NCBI GenBank assembly: GCA_964445815.1 | Contig: CAYULW010000002.1 | Location: 248,001-312,000, forward strand | Direction: 5' to 3' | Source: CAYULW01 sp964445815 | GTDB taxonomy: Bacteria > Bacteroidota > Bacteroidia > Flavobacteriales_E > Vicingaceae | Length of the DNA: 64,000 bases | Shown: positions 63,637-64,000 of the stretch, piece by piece | Layout of the letters: the number at the start of each line of letters is the position of its first letter | Position numbering within the stretch: position 1 is the stretch's first letter | Translations under genes and position numbers: made by a program | The notes under the pieces: generated by a model | The model's input: only the letters and a program-made list of their open reading frames with translations | Databases searched by the model: none | Told to the model about the DNA's origin: nothing

Positions 63637-64000
63637 ATGATAAAAGAAGAGATCAAACTTAGAGTGAGATATGCAGAAACAGATCAAATGGGTTTCGTTT
63701 ATTATGGACATTATGCACAATATTTTGAAATTGGCAGAGTAGAAGCGCTGAAAAAAATCGGACTGTCCTATCGTGAAATTGAGGAGAAGGGATTTATGCT
63801 TCCGGTAAAATCTTTGAACATCGATTATAAAAGAGCGGCCAAATATGATGATGAATTAAAAGTGGTGACCACTATTCCGGAGATGCCGAATAATCGCATT
63901 CGGTTTGATTATGAGATTTTTCGGGAAGAAGAACTGTTGGTTACAGGATCTACTACTTTGTTTTTTATGAATTTGGAGGGGCGACCAATAAAACCGCCAC
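63637..64000 (+). CDS. Acyl-CoA thioesterase (YbgC-like), partial
   Basis: 121 codons up to the right edge, starting at ATG 63637. YAETDQMGFVYYGHYAQYFE carries the conserved Asp and YxxY...F pattern of YbgC/FadM-type hotdog thioesterases, followed by GRVEALKKIGLSYREIE and GFMLPVKSLNIDYKRAAKYD. Divergent from dnaA, a neighbourhood common in Bacteroidota. The C-terminus lies beyond the window. Confidence 0.9.
   Translation, partial: MIKEEIKLRVRYAETDQMGFVYYGHYAQYFEIGRVEALKKIGLSYREIEEKGFMLPVKSLNIDYKRAAKYDDELKVVTTIPEMPNNRIRFDYEIFREEELLVTGSTTLFFMNLEGRPIKPP

Overview
The window comes from a member of the Bacteroidota, most likely Flavobacteriales or a near relative; this is an inference from gene content and style. 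The signs are type IX secretion (T9SS) sorting domains of types A and B, PorP/SprF proteins, PKD and SBBP surface giants, bacillithiol deacetylase BshB1, a CXXXY-type CcmE, TAnnTTTG promoter boxes, moderately low GC, weak ribosome binding sites and several TTG/GTG starts. No tRNA, rRNA, CRISPR array, insertion sequence or prophage was seen.

Layout. 1-3.1 kb, minus strand: partial AHSA1-like gene, S41-like lipoprotein, DUF4406 protein, small membrane protein, pentapeptide-repeat protein. 3.2-12.3 kb, minus: one long, tightly packed operon running from a group III truncated hemoglobin through ccmB, ccmC, ccmD, ccmE and ccmF to a DUF2520 dehydrogenase, a KdsC-like phosphatase, a tail-specific protease and a secreted helical protein. 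12.4-14.8 kb, plus: GNAT acetyltransferase, glutathione peroxidase coupled to bshB1, T9SS type A protein. 14.8-17.5 kb, minus: CDF-like transporter, thioesterase, PIG-V-like membrane glycosyltransferase.

17.7-25.5 kb is the accessory region. It holds about ten mostly single-gene units, all on the minus strand, mostly small secreted or membrane proteins of unknown function, many separated by dyad-symmetric spacers that recur within the region. The spacers start with an A-run and a YYAAC-like box after each stop codon, and some end with a GTTRR-like box just before the next start. This is the layout of integron attC sites, so the region looks like a cassette array without a visible integrase. 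It also holds an orphan protein with the cytochrome oxidase subunit I helix-X motif, an OmpA-like lipoprotein and gene remnants beside a thioredoxin-reductase-like gene.

25.6-29.7 kb: divergent S9 prolyl oligopeptidase and DUF885 lipoproteins. 29.7-38.9 kb, plus: a 2192-residue PKD adhesin-like T9SS type B protein, a TPR/PD40 protein and a PorP/SprF protein. 38.9-44 kb: AI-2E-family permease, oligopeptide-binding lipoprotein, MMPL/RND transporter. 44-48.7 kb, minus: MacAB-like efflux operon. 48.7-51.1 kb: phosphatase-superfamily membrane protein and RibBA. 51.2 kb: DUF3667 protein. 51.9-59.7 kb, minus: a second T9SS type B / PorP-SprF / OmpA set, mirroring the first. 59.8-64 kb: GlcNAc kinase-like protein, RsmI-like methylase, low-molecular-weight tyrosine phosphatase, dnaA, and a divergent partial thioesterase.

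The main functional themes are cytochrome c maturation, surface display through T9SS, lipoprotein peptidases and efflux. The region most worth a second look is the 17.7-25.5 kb cassette-like array.
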